DNA of 64,000 nt from Pseudomonas arsenicoxydans (GCF_900103875.1 NZ_LT629705.1:124001-188000), one strand, 5' to 3'. Shown: positions 21,804 to 36,392, counted from the first letter of the stretch. The notes: a model not told the origin generated them from the sequence alone. Translations and numbers: made by a program.

Positions 21804-22433
21804 TTACTCACTACGCCCGCGGTAACCCCAAGCCAGCATGTATTGCTCACGGGAACTGCCACGAGAAGAATCTGGCTTGATCATCTGGATCTTGTCGAAT
21901 TTCCGACGAGCATCCTTCAGGTAAACATCAAACCCTTCGCCCTGAAAAATCTTGATCACGAAATTACCACCCGGCTTGAGTATCCGTTCCGCCAAATCAA
22001 GCGCCAGCTCGCAAAGAAACATGGCTTTTGGCATATCTACTTCAGGCGTACCACTCATATTGGGGGCCATATCGGAAATCACAAGGTCCACCTGCGAATT
22101 ACCCACGGCTTCAAGGATCTGCGCGAGCACTTTGTCCTCGGTGAAGTCACCCTGGATGAAGGTCACGTCTGGAATGCTGTCCATTTCCAGAATGTCCGAG
22201 GCGATCAGACGCCCCTCACCACCGATCAGACGGCTAGTCACCTGCGACCACCCCCCAGGCGCCGCACCCAGGTCGACAACGCTCATGCCGGGACGGATCA
22301 ACTTGTATTTCTCCTGGACCTCCAGAAGCTTGTAACTCGCACGCGAGCGGTAGCCATCCTTCTGCGCCTGCTTCACATAGGGATCATTGACATGTCTTTG
22401 CAACCACTTAAGGCTTGTCTTGGAACGGGCCAC
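21804..22433 (-). CDS. rlmE: RlmE (FtsJ), 23S rRNA 2'-O-methyltransferase
   Basis: Methylates U2552 of 23S rRNA using S-adenosylmethionine. The 209 residues carry the SAM-binding [14 protein letters not shown] motif and the catalytic K-D-K-E residues (K in [10 protein letters not shown] in [10 protein letters not shown] in [10 protein letters not shown]). It lies upstream of ftsH in the same direction, a conserved pair. Confidence 0.97.
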   Translation of the reverse strand: MARSKTSLKWLQRHVNDPYVKQAQKDGYRSRASYKLLEVQEKYKLIRPGMSVVDLGAAPGGWSQVTSRLIGGEGRLIASDILEMDSIPDVTFIQGDFTEDKVLAQILEAVGNSQVDLVISDMAPNMSGTPEVDMPKAMFLCELALDLAERILKPGGNFVIKIFQGEGFDVYLKDARRKFDKIQMIKPDSSRGSSREQYMLAWGYRGRSE

Positions 22434-22538
22434 GGGCCACCTCGAAAATAAAACGGGTCGTGATTAACTGGGCGGTCCCGGACTCGCTCGGGTAAACTGG
22501 CCGCCGCTTTTTACAAGATCAGACGCAGGGGTCAGATT

Positions 22539-22847
22539 ATGCCGCTCACTCAAGAGCAGAAGAAACAGTACAAATCCATCGGCCACCATCTGAAACCAGT
22601 TTTGATTGTGGCTGACAACGGTTTGACTGAAGGTGTGTTAGCCGAACTTGAACGCGCGCTGGCGGATCACGAGCTGATCAAAATCAAGCTCAACATCCTC
22701 GATCGCGAATCGCGCCTGGCGTCCATTGCAGAACTCTGCAAGGTCGGCAAAGCGGATCTGGTTCAGGTCATCGGCAAGATGGCACTGATTTACCGCAAGA
22801 ACTTCAGCGTCAACAAGCAGCTGTCGAACGTCCATCGCTTCAAATGA
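22539..22847 (+). CDS. yhbY: YhbY, ribosome-assembly RNA-binding protein
   Basis: A 102-residue CRM-domain protein associated with pre-50S particles. The GLTEGVLAELERALADHELIKIKL core and C-terminal GKMALIYRKN motif are diagnostic. It is divergent from rlmE, with about 105 bases between the starts, the usual gammaproteobacterial layout. It starts at MPLTQEQKKQYKS. Confidence 0.93.
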   Translation: MPLTQEQKKQYKSIGHHLKPVLIVADNGLTEGVLAELERALADHELIKIKLNILDRESRLASIAELCKVGKADLVQVIGKMALIYRKNFSVNKQLSNVHRFK

Positions 22848-22856
22848 TGGCAAGGG

Positions 22857-23261
22857 TCAAGGGTGTGCTTCGCGCACCCTGCCACTCCATCCAGGCACCG
22901 GTTGCAACACCAGTACAAGCCCGGAAAAACCCAGAGCAAGATAGCTGAACACCTGCCAGCGCATGGCGTCCGGCCAGCCAATACGCACTGCGACGAACAT
23001 CGCACACGCCAACAGCGCCATCAGCAGCAGTTGCCCGCGAATATCGCGCCATAGACTGTCAAGGCCCTCGGCCTGAACCAGCACCAAAGCCTGAAAAACC
23101 ACACACGCTGCGGCGAATCCCACCACCAGCGCATTCAGCATGCCTGCAATTTCGTCGATCAGCAGCGGCGCCAGGCCAATCTGGCCCAGCACCGGCAGCA
23201 GACCGATGTGTAACAGCCACAGGCCACCGACCCACAACATCTGAGCCAGTTGCCAAAGCAT
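22857..23261 (-). CDS. DUF4149-type membrane protein
   Basis: A 134-residue integral membrane protein with about four hydrophobic helices (near 3-25, 35-60, 75-95 and 100-122). I use the ATG giving MLWQLAQMLWVGGLWLLH because it has AGG seven bases upstream and lies clear of greA; the frame stays open upstream into greA. The N-terminal WVGGLW is typical of DUF4149. Its place between yhbY and greA is conserved in Pseudomonas. Function unknown. Confidence 0.7.
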   Translation of the reverse strand: MLWQLAQMLWVGGLWLLHIGLLPVLGQIGLAPLLIDEIAGMLNALVVGFAAACVVFQALVLVQAEGLDSLWRDIRGQLLLMALLACAMFVAVRIGWPDAMRWQVFSYLALGFSGLVLVLQPVPGWSGRVREAHP

Positions 23262-23289
23262 GGCGCCTGCACGGAGCGGGCGCCTGCGT

Positions 23290-23768
23290 TCAGATGTGGC
23301 GGACTTCGACAATCTCGTACTCGATAACGCCACCAGGCGTTTTCACGGCAACCACATCACCCTCTTCCTTTGCAATCAAGGCGCGGGCCAATGGCGAACC
23401 TACAGAAATCTTGCCCAGTTTGAAGTCAGCCTCATCCTCACCCACGATGTGGTAAGTGACGCTTTCATCAGTCTCGACATTGGCGATTTCTACGGTGGTG
23501 CCGAAAATCACCTTGCCGGTGTGAGGAATGGTCGTGACATCAATGATCACTGCGTTCTGCATGCGACCTTCGATGTCACGGATCCGCGCCTCGACCATAC
23601 CCTGCTGCTCGCGGGCAGCATGGTATTCGGCGTTTTCCTTCAAGTCACCCAACTCGCGGGCCGTACCGATGTCCTGGCTAAGCTTCGGACGGACGACCTT
23701 GGTCAGGTGAGCGTGCTCTTCTTCCAGGGCTTTGGCGCCCTGAACGGTCATTGGGTACTTGGTTATGC

Positions 23769-23772
<4 letters not shown>
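23290..23772 (-). CDS. greA: GreA, transcript-cleavage elongation factor
   Basis: Rescues backtracked RNA polymerase by stimulating transcript cleavage. The 160-residue protein has the N-terminal coiled coil (with the tip region [20 protein letters not shown]) and the C-terminal FKBP-like domain ending [13 protein letters not shown]. Its start overlaps the carB stop by four bases (ATGA), coupling it to carB. Confidence 0.97.
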
Positions 23773-26990
<3,218 letters not shown>

Positions 26991-27110
26991 GGGTTTGTCA
27001 CTCAAATCCGCAGGTCAGTCGGCAAGCCGTCTTGTTCAATCTTTGAAGCCTTGAGGGGGGCCACCGGTTCTCGGGACCGCCCCTCAAGCTTTGCTCATCA
27101 AGGCGAGCGA

Positions 27111-28247
27111 TTAGCGTCGCTTGGCCATTTCGTTGATGAAGCGATCAAACAGTGGCGCTACGTCGTTCGGGCCAGGGCTGGCTTCAGGGTGACCCTGGAA
27201 GCTGAAAGCGCTCTTGTCGGTACGCTCGATGCCTTGCAGGGTACCGTCGAACAGCGATTTGTGGATCGCGCGAACGTTGGCTGGCAGGGTCGTTTCGTCT
27301 ACCGCAAAACCGTGGTTCTGGCTGGTGATCATCACAACGCCGGTGTCCAGATCCTGGACCGGGTGGTTGGCACCGTGGTGGCCGTGACCCATTTTCAGGG
27401 TCTTGGCGCCGGAGGCCAGAGCCAGCAGCTGGTGACCGAGGCAGATGCCGAACACCGGAATCTCGGTTTCCAGCACATCCTTGATCGCCTGGATCGCGTA
27501 GTCGCAAGGCTCCGGATCACCAGGACCGTTGGACAGGAACACGCCGTCCGGCTTCATCGCCAGAACGTCGGCGGCTGGCGTCTGAGCCGGCACTACGGTC
27601 ACGCGGCAACCGCGCTCGACCAGCATGCGCAGGATGTTCAGCTTGACGCCGTAGTCGTAGGCAACCACGTGGTACGGCAGCTCGGAGGCTTCGATGGTCG
27701 CGTGGCTGTCGGTCTTCAAGTCCCAGACAGTCGAGCGCCACTCGTATTTCTCTTTGGTGCTGACGACTTTCGCCAGGTCCATGCCCTTCAGGCCAGGGAA
27801 GCCCTGAGCTGCGGCGATGGCGGCTTCTTCGGAGATGTTGTCACCGGCCATGATGCAGCCGTTCTGCGCGCCTTTCTCACGCAGGATGCGCGTCAGGCGG
27901 CGGGTGTCGATACCGGCGATTGCCACAACGTTGTTGGCTTTCAGGTAGTCGGACAGGGACATCGTGTTACGCCAGTTGCTCGCAACCAGTGGCAGGTCAC
28001 GGATGACCAGACCAGCAGACCAGACGCGGTCGGACTCGGCATCTTCCGGCGTGGTGCCGGTGTTGCCGATGTGCGGGTAAGTCAGGGTAACGATTTGTTG
28101 GGCGTAGGAAGGATCGGTAAGGATTTCCTGATAGCCGGTCATGGCGGTGTTGAACACCACCTCACCAACGGTTTGACCGTCGGCTCCAATGGCTTCGCCG
28201 CGAAAAATGCTGCCATCAGCAAGGGCGAGTATGGCTGGCTTAGTCAA
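27111..28247 (-). CDS. carA: CarA, carbamoyl-phosphate synthase small (glutaminase) subunit
   Basis: Hydrolyses glutamine and passes ammonia to CarB. It has 378 residues, with an N-terminal CPSase domain ([14 protein letters not shown]...[21 protein letters not shown]) and a class I amidotransferase domain. The nucleophile cysteine lies in [13 protein letters not shown], and the His/Glu pair in [11 protein letters not shown]. The start codon is TTG with GGGAGG five bases upstream; no better start is in frame. A strong terminator-like hairpin lies about 45 bases before the start. Confidence 0.97.
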   Translation of the reverse strand: MTKPAILALADGSIFRGEAIGADGQTVGEVVFNTAMTGYQEILTDPSYAQQIVTLTYPHIGNTGTTPEDAESDRVWSAGLVIRDLPLVASNWRNTMSLSDYLKANNVVAIAGIDTRRLTRILREKGAQNGCIMAGDNISEEAAIAAAQGFPGLKGMDLAKVVSTKEKYEWRSTVWDLKTDSHATIEASELPYHVVAYDYGVKLNILRMLVERGCRVTVVPAQTPAADVLAMKPDGVFLSNGPGDPEPCDYAIQAIKDVLETEIPVFGICLGHQLLALASGAKTLKMGHGHHGANHPVQDLDTGVVMITSQNHGFAVDETTLPANVRAIHKSLFDGTLQGIERTDKSAFSFQGHPEASPGPNDVAPLFDRFINEMAKRR

Positions 28248-28292
28248 GAAGACCTCCCGTAAATAAAGCCTGAAAGGGCGATCGCAGGTTGC

Positions 28293-28330
28293 AAAAAAGC
28301 GGAGTGACGTATGGACACGTCACCCCGCTT
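28293..28330 (-). terminator. terminator/attenuator in the carAB leader
   Basis: On the minus strand AAGCGGGGTGACGTG...ACGTCACTCCGCTT forms a long stem with a T6 tail, ending about 45 bases before the carA start. dapB upstream already has its own terminator, so this hairpin most likely acts inside the carAB leader as an attenuator. Pyrimidine-linked attenuation of carAB has been reported in Pseudomonas; the mechanism here is inference. Confidence 0.7.
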
Positions 28331-28460
28331 CTTCACTGAATAATTCTGCGCGCTTTTAGTGGACACACTAAAGCTGTAGCTTACAGAAAAAGGCTTTTTT
28401 GGTCTACCGCCAATGAGCCTTAAAGGCCGGAGAATGCGACAGGACGTCGCTTGGCGGGAT

Positions 28461-28492
28461 AAAACCGGGCTCAAACGCTGGGTTTGAACCCG
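28461..28492 (-). terminator. terminator of dapB
   Basis: CGGGTTCAAAC...GTTTGAGCCCG pairs over 11 bp (one G-U) with a 5-base loop and a GTTTTAT tail on the minus strand, fifteen bases past the dapB stop. Confidence 0.75.
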
Positions 28493-28506
28493 ATTTCGGG
28501 CGCATC

Positions 28507-29322
<816 letters not shown>

Positions 29323-30447
29323 TTACAAATCGCCGAAGAAGCGCTTCACGCCTTCAAACCAACCAGTGGTTTTCGGCGAATGACTGTTGTCGTCCGCCAG
29401 CGAACTGCGGAACTCTTCCAGCAACTCGCGCTGACGACGACCCAGGTTGACCGGGGTTTCGACCGCCACACGGCACATCAAGTCGCCAGCACCGCCGCCA
29501 CGCACCGGCGCAACGCCTTTACCGCGAACACGGAACTGCTTGCCGGTCTGAGTCCCCTCAGGGATTTTCAGTTTGACGCGACCATCAAGGGTCGGAATCT
29601 CCAACTCGCCGCCCAACGCCGCATCGACAAAGCTGATCGGCACTTCGCAGAACAGGTGCTTGCCATCACGCTGGAAGATCGCGTGCTCGCGCACATTGAT
29701 CACCACGTACAGATCGCCAGTCGGACCACCCTGCGCACCCGCCTCGCCTTCGCCGGACAGACGAATGCGATCACCGGTATCGACGCCCGCCGGCACTTTT
29801 ACCGAGAGGGTTTTGTACTCTTCGACACGGCCTTCGCCGTTGCACGAGTTGCACGGATCGGAAATGATCTTGCCTTGGCCATGGCAACGCGGGCAGGTTT
29901 GCTGCACCGAGAAGAAGCCTTGCTGCATGCGCACCTGACCAATGCCGCCACAGGTCGGGCAAGTGACAGGCGAAGAGCCTTTCTTGGCGCCCGAGCCATC
30001 GCACGGCTTGCAGTTGACCAGTGTTGGAACGCGGATATTCACGGTCGTGCCGCGCACCGCCTCTTCCAGGTTCAGCTCCAGGGTGTAGCGCAAGTCGCTG
30101 CCGCGCTGGGCGCCGCCACGGGCTCCGCCACGACCGCCACCGAAGAAGTCACTGAAGACATCGCCAAAGATGTCGGAGAAGTTCTGACCGCCAAACCCGG
30201 CACCGCCGCCACCCATGCTTGGGTCGACGCCGGCATGACCGTATTGGTCGTATGCCGCGCGCTTGCTCGAATCGGACAGCACTTCATAGGCCTCGTTGGC
30301 CTCTTTGAACATATCTTCCGACGCTTTGTCATCGGGATTACGGTCCGGGTGGTGCTTCATTGCCAGGCGGCGGTAGGCCTTTTTCAGGTCTGCTTCGCTT
30401 GAGCCACGCTCAACACCCAATACTTCGTAATAGTCACGCTTTGCCAT
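29323..30447 (-). CDS. dnaJ: DnaJ, Hsp40 co-chaperone
   Basis: Stimulates DnaK ATPase and delivers unfolded substrates. From [15 protein letters not shown] it has 374 residues: J domain with HPD ([10 protein letters not shown]), a Gly/Phe-rich segment, and a zinc domain with four CxxCxGxG-type repeats ([32 protein letters not shown]). C-terminal substrate-binding domains follow. It is third in the grpE-dnaK-dnaJ series, separated from dnaK by about 300 bases. Confidence 0.98.
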   Translation of the reverse strand: MAKRDYYEVLGVERGSSEADLKKAYRRLAMKHHPDRNPDDKASEDMFKEANEAYEVLSDSSKRAAYDQYGHAGVDPSMGGGGAGFGGQNFSDIFGDVFSDFFGGGRGGARGGAQRGSDLRYTLELNLEEAVRGTTVNIRVPTLVNCKPCDGSGAKKGSSPVTCPTCGGIGQVRMQQGFFSVQQTCPRCHGQGKIISDPCNSCNGEGRVEEYKTLSVKVPAGVDTGDRIRLSGEGEAGAQGGPTGDLYVVINVREHAIFQRDGKHLFCEVPISFVDAALGGELEIPTLDGRVKLKIPEGTQTGKQFRVRGKGVAPVRGGGAGDLMCRVAVETPVNLGRRQRELLEEFRSSLADDNSHSPKTTGWFEGVKRFFGDL

Positions 30448-30670
30448 AAGTCTTTGCACTCTTAAGGACGTTCGGCAAACCTCTCCTGAGCCTCGCCAAA
30501 CTCGTTGAGCCCCAATACAGGCCCGGACCCAACTCACGTCAATTCAACGATCCTGGTCTTTGATTCAATGCGGCACTTTCGGCTCGAGAAGCAGGAGCAT
30601 TCCCAACCCTACCGCCAGCATCCGAACGTTGTCGCATGCTGTAAAAATTCGCTAACTCCAGACACGCCAA

Positions 30671-30690
30671 CGCGGGAGCAAGCTCCCGCG
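30671..30690. repeat. REP-type palindrome between dnaK and dnaJ
   Basis: The perfect palindromic arms CGCGGGAG and CTCCCGCG around CAAG are the core of the common Pseudomonas REP element. It lies about 55 bases past the dnaK stop and may stabilise dnaK RNA or weakly terminate. The rest of the roughly 300-base dnaK-dnaJ gap shows nothing clear. Confidence 0.6.
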
Positions 30691-30744
30691 CGGCGACATC
30701 CTACCAGTCACCGCCAGAAGGCAGTCAACCGGGCGACCAACAAC

Positions 30745-32661
30745 TTACTTGTGGTCTTTTACTTCTTCGAACTCGGCATCAACGACGTCGTCGGCTTTTT
30801 GAGCTTTTTCGTCGTGCGGTGCAGCGCCTTCAGCAGGCTGGGCCTGTTCGGCATACATCTTCTGCGCCACTGGAGCGGAGACTTTCGACAGCTCTTCAAC
30901 CTTGGCGTCGATGGCAGCCTTGTCGTCGCCTTTAATGGCGGCTTCCAGGGCAACCACTGCCGCTTCGATTGCAGTCTTCTCTTCAGCGCTCACTTTGTCG
31001 CCAGCATCAGCGACCATTTTGCGTGTCGAGTGAACCAGTGCATCACCCTGGTTGCGGGCGCTTGCCAGCTCTTCGAACTGACGGTCGGCATCGACGTTGG
31101 CTTCAGCGTCGCGAATCATCTGCTGAATTTCTTCCTCGGACAGACCGGAGTTGGCCTTGATCACGATCGACTGGGTCTTGCCGGTAGCCTTGTCTTTGGC
31201 GCCTACGTGCAGGATGCCGTTGGCATCGATGTCGAAGGTCACTTCAATTTGTGGCACACCGCGTGGCGCTGGTGGAATCTCGGCCAGGTCGAACTTGCCC
31301 AGGGACTTGTTCTGAGCAGCTTGCTTACGCTCGCCTTGCAGCACGTGAATGGTCACAGCGCCCTGGTTGTCGTCGGCAGTCGAGAACACTTGCGATTTCT
31401 TGGTAGGAATCGTGGTGTTTTTCTCGATCAGCGCGGTCATCACGCCACCCATGGTTTCGATACCCAGGGTCAGCGGGCTGACGTCGAGCAGCAGAACGTC
31501 TTTCACGTCGCCGGCCAATACCGCGCCCTGGATAGCAGCACCCATGGCAACAGCTTCATCCGGGTTCACGTCTTTACGTGCTTCTTTACCGAAGAATTCG
31601 GTCACCAGCTTCTGAACCAGTGGCATACGGGTCTGACCGCCTACCAGGATCACGTCGTTGATGGCGCCAACGTCGATACCGGAGTCTTTCAGAGCGATAC
31701 GGCAAGGTTCGATGGTGCGTTGAACCAGGTCTTCTACCAGCGCTTCGAGCTTGGCGCGGGAGATTTTCACGTTCAAGTGCTTAGGACCGGTGGCGTCTGC
31801 AGTGATGTACGGCAGGTTCACGTCGGTCGACATGCTCGAGGACAGTTCGATCTTGGCTTTTTCAGCGGCTTCTTTCAGGCGCTGCATGGCCAGCGGGTCA
31901 CCTTTGAGGTTCATGCCGCTTTCTTTCTTGAATTCGTCAACGAGGTAGTCGATCAGACGAATGTCAAAGTCTTCACCGCCCAGGAACGTATCGCCGTTGG
32001 TGGCCAATACTTCGAACTGGTGCTCGCCATCAACTTCAGCAATCTCGATCACGGAAACGTCGAAAGTACCGCCGCCCAAGTCGTAAACGATCACGGTGTG
32101 ATCGCCTTTAGCCTTGTCCATACCGTAAGCCAGAGCAGCAGCGGTAGGTTCGTTGATGATACGTTTAACGTCCAGACCCGCGATGCGGCCGGCGTCTTTG
32201 GTGGCTTGACGCTGGCTGTCGTTGAAGTAGGCCGGAACGGTGATCACCGCTTCGGTCACTGGCTCGCCGAGGTAGTCTTCGGCGGTCTTCTTCATTTTCT
32301 TCAGAATTTCAGCCGAGATTTGCGGCGGCGACATTTTCTGGCCGTTCACTTCAACCCAGGCGTCACCGTTGTCAGCCTTGGCGATTTTGTACGGGACCAT
32401 CTTGATGTCTTTCTGTACGACTTCTTCGTCGAACTTACGACCGATCAGACGCTTCACCGCATACAGGGTGTTGTGCGGATTGGTCACAGCCTGACGCTTG
32501 GCCGACTGGCCAACGAGGATTTCGCCATCGTTGGCGTACGCAATGATCGACGGCGTGGTACGCGCGCCTTCAGCGTTTTCAATAACTTTTGCTTTGCCGT
32601 TTTCCATGACGGAGACGCAGGAGTTGGTAGTCCCCAGGTCGATACCGATAATTTTGCCCAT
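30745..32661 (-). CDS. dnaK: DnaK, Hsp70 chaperone
   Basis: ATP-driven chaperone of 638 residues. The N-terminal ATPase domain begins [20 protein letters not shown] and contains [16 protein letters not shown] and the [11 protein letters not shown] motif. The linker [16 protein letters not shown] leads to the substrate-binding domain, and the tail is acidic ([15 protein letters not shown]). A sigma-32 promoter match lies about 80 bases upstream, overlapping the grpE stop codon. Confidence 0.99.
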   Translation of the reverse strand: MGKIIGIDLGTTNSCVSVMENGKAKVIENAEGARTTPSIIAYANDGEILVGQSAKRQAVTNPHNTLYAVKRLIGRKFDEEVVQKDIKMVPYKIAKADNGDAWVEVNGQKMSPPQISAEILKKMKKTAEDYLGEPVTEAVITVPAYFNDSQRQATKDAGRIAGLDVKRIINEPTAAALAYGMDKAKGDHTVIVYDLGGGTFDVSVIEIAEVDGEHQFEVLATNGDTFLGGEDFDIRLIDYLVDEFKKESGMNLKGDPLAMQRLKEAAEKAKIELSSSMSTDVNLPYITADATGPKHLNVKISRAKLEALVEDLVQRTIEPCRIALKDSGIDVGAINDVILVGGQTRMPLVQKLVTEFFGKEARKDVNPDEAVAMGAAIQGAVLAGDVKDVLLLDVSPLTLGIETMGGVMTALIEKNTTIPTKKSQVFSTADDNQGAVTIHVLQGERKQAAQNKSLGKFDLAEIPPAPRGVPQIEVTFDIDANGILHVGAKDKATGKTQSIVIKANSGLSEEEIQQMIRDAEANVDADRQFEELASARNQGDALVHSTRKMVADAGDKVSAEEKTAIEAAVVALEAAIKGDDKAAIDAKVEELSKVSAPVAQKMYAEQAQPAEGAAPHDEKAQKADDVVDAEFEEVKDHK

Positions 32662-32740
32662 GTTAACTCTCCCGAAACTTTGGATTTGGTTGCCGCAGCA
32701 GTGGTGGCTAACTGCGGTAGCACTTAAACGCTTGACTTCT

Positions 32741-32768
32741 AAATGGGGGCCTTGCGGCTAATTTCAAG
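32741..32768 (-). promoter_or_regulatory. sigma-32 heat-shock promoter of dnaK
   Basis: On the minus strand CTTGAAA and CCCCATTT are separated by 13 bases, a near-perfect match to the heat-shock consensus. The -35 box contains the TGA stop codon of grpE. Confidence 0.75.
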
Positions 32769-33330
32769 CCTGCTCATCAATAGAAGGCGAAACTGGCGCA
32801 GGCGCCTTGCTCACCACGACCATGGCCGGGCGCAGCAGGCGACCATTGAGCTGGTAACCCTTCTGGAAGACTTTGAGCACGCTGTTCGGCTCGACGTCGG
32901 CGCTTTCCTGCATGGCCATTGCCTGATGCTGAACGGCATTGAACGGTTCGCCATGCGGATCGATCGCTTCCAGGTGATAACGCTTCAGGGTGTCCTGAAA
33001 CATTTTCAGCGTCAGCTCGATCCCTTCGCGCATCGGACGGATGCTTTCGTCGTCCGGGCTGGACAACTCCAGACCACGCTCCAGGCTGTCAACGATCGGC
33101 AACAAGTCGCTGGCGAATTTCTCCAAGGCGAACTTGTGAGCCTTTTCTACATCCTGCTCGGCGCGACGGCGGACGTTCTGCAGATCAGCCGCTACACGCA
33201 AAGCCTGATCATGAGCACCCGCCAATTGCTCTTCGAGCACTTGTACACGAGCCGCCAGTTCATCACCCGAATCCTGGGCAGCCTGATCGGCGTCTAGATT
33301 TTGCGTATCCACTGTCTGTTCGTCAGCCAT
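32764..33330 (-). CDS. grpE: GrpE, nucleotide exchange factor for DnaK
   Basis: Releases ADP from DnaK. A 188-residue protein with an acidic disordered N terminus, a long coiled coil (about 35-90) and the C-terminal beta domain, recognised by [25 protein letters not shown]. It is the first gene of the leftward grpE-dnaK-dnaJ unit and has a sigma-32 promoter in its upstream region. Confidence 0.97.
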   Translation of the reverse strand: MADEQTVDTQNLDADQAAQDSGDELAARVQVLEEQLAGAHDQALRVAADLQNVRRRAEQDVEKAHKFALEKFASDLLPIVDSLERGLELSSPDDESIRPMREGIELTLKMFQDTLKRYHLEAIDPHGEPFNAVQHQAMAMQESADVEPNSVLKVFQKGYQLNGRLLRPAMVVVSKAPAPVSPSIDEQA

Positions 33331-33383
33331 AGAATTCTCCTTTCAATATCGTCCGCGAGCTCAACTCACACTTCTGTCCCGGT

Positions 33384-33411
33384 ATATGGGGCCGCAAAAA
33401 TCAGCTTCAAG
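33384..33411 (-). promoter_or_regulatory. sigma-32 heat-shock promoter of grpE
   Basis: Minus-strand CTTGAAG and CCCCATAT with a 13-base spacer match the heat-shock promoter consensus. It lies about 55 bases before the grpE start, in the divergent grpE-recN region. Confidence 0.8.
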
Positions 33412-33570
33412 GGGTGGGTTGTGATTAACCCTACAAAAAACGCTGCATTGTGATTACCCGATGCGCCAAGCATTTCGTCAGATCAAGCAAATCGAGCCAA
33501 GAGAGGGCATTGTCAGCCACAAATAAAACACTGTATAAATAACCAGACCTAAAGCCTGGGAGCGGCCTTT

Positions 33571-35244
33571 ATGCTGGTGCACCTGTCCGTACATAACTAC
33601 GCCATCGTCGAACACCTCGATCTCGAACTCGATCGCGGGATGAGCGTGATCACCGGGGAAACCGGCGCCGGCAAGTCGATCATGCTCGACGCCCTGGGCC
33701 TGACGCTGGGCGACCGTGCCGACAGCGGCGTGGTTCGTCCCGGTGCCGACAAGGCCGACATCCTGGCAACCTTTGACCTGGTTGACATCCCCGAAGCCAG
33801 CGCCTGGCTCGCCGAACGCGACCTCGAAAGCGACGGCCCGTGCATCCTGCGCCGGGTGATCACCGCCGAAGGACGCTCGCGGGGCTACATCAACGGCACG
33901 CCCTGCCCGCTCGGCGATCTCAAAGCCCTGGGCGAATTGCTGATCGACATCCACAGCCAGCACGAACACCAGTCACTGCTCAAGACTGACACTCACCGCC
34001 GCTTGCTGGACGAGTACGCGGGAGCCACCGACCTTGCCCGCCAGGTGCAACTGGCTGCTCAACGCTGGCGCCAGACCCGCCAGGAACTGGAGCGTCTCTC
34101 CAATTCCGGTGACGAGCAGCGCGCTCGCCATCAATTGCTCAGCTATCAACTCGAAGAGCTGGAGAACCTGGGCCTCGGTGAAAACGAGCTGGAGCAACTG
34201 GAACAGGAACACAAGAACCTCACCAACGCAGAAACCCTGCTGGGCATCTGTCGGCAAGTGGTCGAACAATGCAGCGAAAGTGATTCCGGGAATGTCCTGA
34301 ACGCGCTGACCGCCAGCCTCAATCGCCTGTCGAGCGTCAACAACTCGATCGGCGCACTGGGCGAAGCCAGCAGCCTGCTGACCAGCGCACAGATTCAGGT
34401 AGAAGAAGCCGTCGGCGAGCTGAACCGCTTCCTTGATAACTTCGACGCCGACCCTGCCCGCCTTCAATACCTGGAAGAACGTCTCGACGCGATCTACACC
34501 ATGGCGCGCAAGCACCGCATCCAGCCGACCGAAGTCGCGGAGATGCAGCAACGCTTGCTGGATGAAATCGAAACTCTGAACGCCAATGACGAGTCCATCG
34601 AACGCCTGAGCGATGAACTGGCGTCTTTTGCCCGCCATTATCAGGAGAAGGCCCGGGAACTGAGCGACTTGCGTCATCAGGCGTCGAACAGCCTGGCCAG
34701 CGCCGTCGAGCAGGAAATCCAGCGACTGGGCATGCCCGGCGGACGTTTCACCATTGAGCTTCGCCCCAACAGCAGCGATGAACTGTTACCCAACGGGCTT
34801 GAGCAGGTCGAACTGCTCGTCAGCGCCAACCCCGGCCAGCCATTAAAAGCCTTGGCCAAAGTAGCTTCGGGCGGCGAGCTGTCGCGGATCAGCCTCGCGA
34901 TTCAAGTGATCACCGCTCAGACCTCGCGAGTACCGACGCTGGTGTTCGACGAAGTGGACGTGGGCATCGGCGGCCCGACTGCCGAAATCGTCGGCCAGCT
35001 GCTGCGCCGGCTCGGGGAGAGCGGACAAGTGTTGACCGTGACTCACTTGCCACAAGTGGCTGCTCAGGGTCATCAACATCTATTCGTGCACAAGGTGCGC
35101 GGCGAAGATGCCACCCACACAGCGGTTTCCAAGCTGAGCAAAAATGACCGAGTCGAAGAAGTGGCGCGGATGCTGGGGGGCATCGATCTGACCAAGGAAT
35201 CCCTGGCCCACGCGAAGAAAATGGTCGTTACTGCAAAAATTTAA
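33571..35244 (+). CDS. recN: RecN, DNA double-strand-break repair ATPase
   Basis: An SMC-like ATPase that acts early at double-strand breaks. It has 557 residues: Walker A GETGAGKS (29-36), a long central coiled coil, then the ABC signature VASGGELSRISLA and Walker B TLVFDEVDVGIGG near the C terminus. It is divergent from grpE; the order grpE/recN/fur/bamE is conserved in Pseudomonas. LexA control is likely from family knowledge, but I did not identify a clear SOS box. Confidence 0.97.
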   Translation: MLVHLSVHNYAIVEHLDLELDRGMSVITGETGAGKSIMLDALGLTLGDRADSGVVRPGADKADILATFDLVDIPEASAWLAERDLESDGPCILRRVITAEGRSRGYINGTPCPLGDLKALGELLIDIHSQHEHQSLLKTDTHRRLLDEYAGATDLARQVQLAAQRWRQTRQELERLSNSGDEQRARHQLLSYQLEELENLGLGENELEQLEQEHKNLTNAETLLGICRQVVEQCSESDSGNVLNALTASLNRLSSVNNSIGALGEASSLLTSAQIQVEEAVGELNRFLDNFDADPARLQYLEERLDAIYTMARKHRIQPTEVAEMQQRLLDEIETLNANDESIERLSDELASFARHYQEKARELSDLRHQASNSLASAVEQEIQRLGMPGGRFTIELRPNSSDELLPNGLEQVELLVSANPGQPLKALAKVASGGELSRISLAIQVITAQTSRVPTLVFDEVDVGIGGPTAEIVGQLLRRLGESGQVLTVTHLPQVAAQGHQHLFVHKVRGEDATHTAVSKLSKNDRVEEVARMLGGIDLTKESLAHAKKMVVTAKI

Positions 35245-35260
35245 GAACGGCAGAAAGCAC

Positions 35261-35290
35261 GAAGGCGACCCTGGGGTCGCCTTCGCTCGT
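35261..35290 (+). terminator. terminator-like hairpin after recN
   Basis: GAAGGCGACC...GGTCGCCTTC is a perfect 10-bp stem with a 4-base loop, 17 bases after the recN stop. The downstream tail GCTCGTTTCG is poor in T, so the efficiency is uncertain. It lies between the convergent recN and fur genes. Confidence 0.55.
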
Positions 35291-35319
35291 TTCGCGAACG
35301 TGAAATTCGCGCGACTTGC

Positions 35320-35724
35320 TTACTTTTTCTTACGTACGTACAGCACCAGATTGTGGTCAACCATCTCGAAGCCATACTTGTCGACGATGGCTTTCTGCAG
35401 ACGCTCGATTTCTTCGTCGAAGAATTCGATCACTTCGCTGGTTTCGACGTTGACCATATGGTCGTGATGCTTGCCGTCATCCAGCTCGAAGACCGCATGG
35501 CCCCCGTCGAAGTTGTGTCGCACCACAAGGCCAGCTGCCTCGAACTGAGTCAATACACGGTAAACCGTGGCCAGACCGACGTCCTCACCAGCCTCCATCA
35601 GCGCCTTGTAAACATCTTCGGCACTCATGTGGCGTTGCTCGGCGGAATCGAGCATTTGCAGAATCTTGACCCTTGGCAGGGTCACTTTGAGGCCGGCTTT
35701 GCGTAGTTCGCTATTTTCAACCAT
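35320..35724 (-). CDS. fur: Fur, ferric uptake regulator
   Basis: Iron-responsive repressor, 134 residues. The winged-helix N-terminal domain (GLKVTLPRVKILQML, ...DVGLATVYRVLTQFEAAGLV) is followed by the metal site GGHAVFELDDGKHHDHMVN. The CxxC pair found in E. coli Fur after HDH is replaced by N-VET, as in other Pseudomonas Fur proteins, so the structural zinc-cysteine site is absent. It is divergent from bamE, with a short shared upstream region. Confidence 0.98.
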   Translation of the reverse strand: MVENSELRKAGLKVTLPRVKILQMLDSAEQRHMSAEDVYKALMEAGEDVGLATVYRVLTQFEAAGLVVRHNFDGGHAVFELDDGKHHDHMVNVETSEVIEFFDEEIERLQKAIVDKYGFEMVDHNLVLYVRKKK

Positions 35725-35821
35725 GGTCAGCTTTCTCGCGATGCTGCTTCGCAGCTTCTCTTAATGCGGGTATGATCGGCGTTTACGTTGTCCCAGCCAA
35801 GATAGTGGAAGTCGCCCACCG

Positions 35822-36349
35822 ATGCAAAACACCAAGCTCTTGCTAACCAGTTTCACCTTTGTGGGACTGCTCGCACTCGCCGGTTGTTCATTCCCCGGGG
35901 TTTACAAAATCGACATCCAGCAGGGCAATGTCGTCACGCAGGACATGATAGACCAGTTACGCCCGGGAATGACCCGTAAGCAAGTACGGTTTATCATGGG
36001 CAACCCTCTGCTGACCGACACGTTCCATGCCGATCGCTGGGATTACCTGTACAGCCTGCAACCCGGTGGCGGTGAACGCCAACAGGAACGCATTAGCGTT
36101 ATCTTCAACCCAAATGACCAGCTTGTCAGCCTCTCCGGCGACTTCATGCCGGGCGTGAGCCGCGACGAAGCCATTCTCGGCAAGGACAGCACCACTAACG
36201 TGGCTGCTCCTGTAGAAAATACCGAGAAGCCGAAACCGGAAAAACCGGTCAAGCCAGGTTCGTTGCTGGATCAGATTCAGAAGGATGTCGACGGCGTAGA
36301 AACCGTTCCAGTCCCGACGCCAGAACCGCTGGAAACCACGCCGCAATAA
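35822..36349 (+). CDS. bamE: BamE/OmlA, outer-membrane assembly lipoprotein
   Basis: A lipoprotein subunit of the BAM complex that inserts beta-barrels in the outer membrane; the Pseudomonas gene is also known as omlA. It has 175 residues, a signal peptide with lipobox LAGC (lipid-modified C22) and the SmpA/OmlA domain ([41 protein letters not shown]). The proline/lysine-rich C-terminal extension is absent in short enteric BamE. It is divergent from fur, a conserved pair. Confidence 0.95.
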   Translation: MQNTKLLLTSFTFVGLLALAGCSFPGVYKIDIQQGNVVTQDMIDQLRPGMTRKQVRFIMGNPLLTDTFHADRWDYLYSLQPGGGERQQERISVIFNPNDQLVSLSGDFMPGVSRDEAILGKDSTTNVAAPVENTEKPKPEKPVKPGSLLDQIQKDVDGVETVPVPTPEPLETTPQ

Positions 36350-36360
36350 TTTGCGACGCA

Positions 36361-36392
36361 ATAAAAAACCCGGAAATTCCGGGTTTTTTATT
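36361..36392. terminator. bidirectional terminator between bamE and rnfH
   Basis: AAAAAACCCGGAAATTCCGGGTTTTTT is symmetrical, with runs of A and T on both sides. It can therefore end both the rightward bamE and leftward rnfH transcripts. Confidence 0.9.

Noticed and set aside
30505..32727. 740-codon plus-strand frame opposite dnaK
   Set aside because: Antisense to an intact dnaK; a known kind of false ORF at Hsp70 genes.
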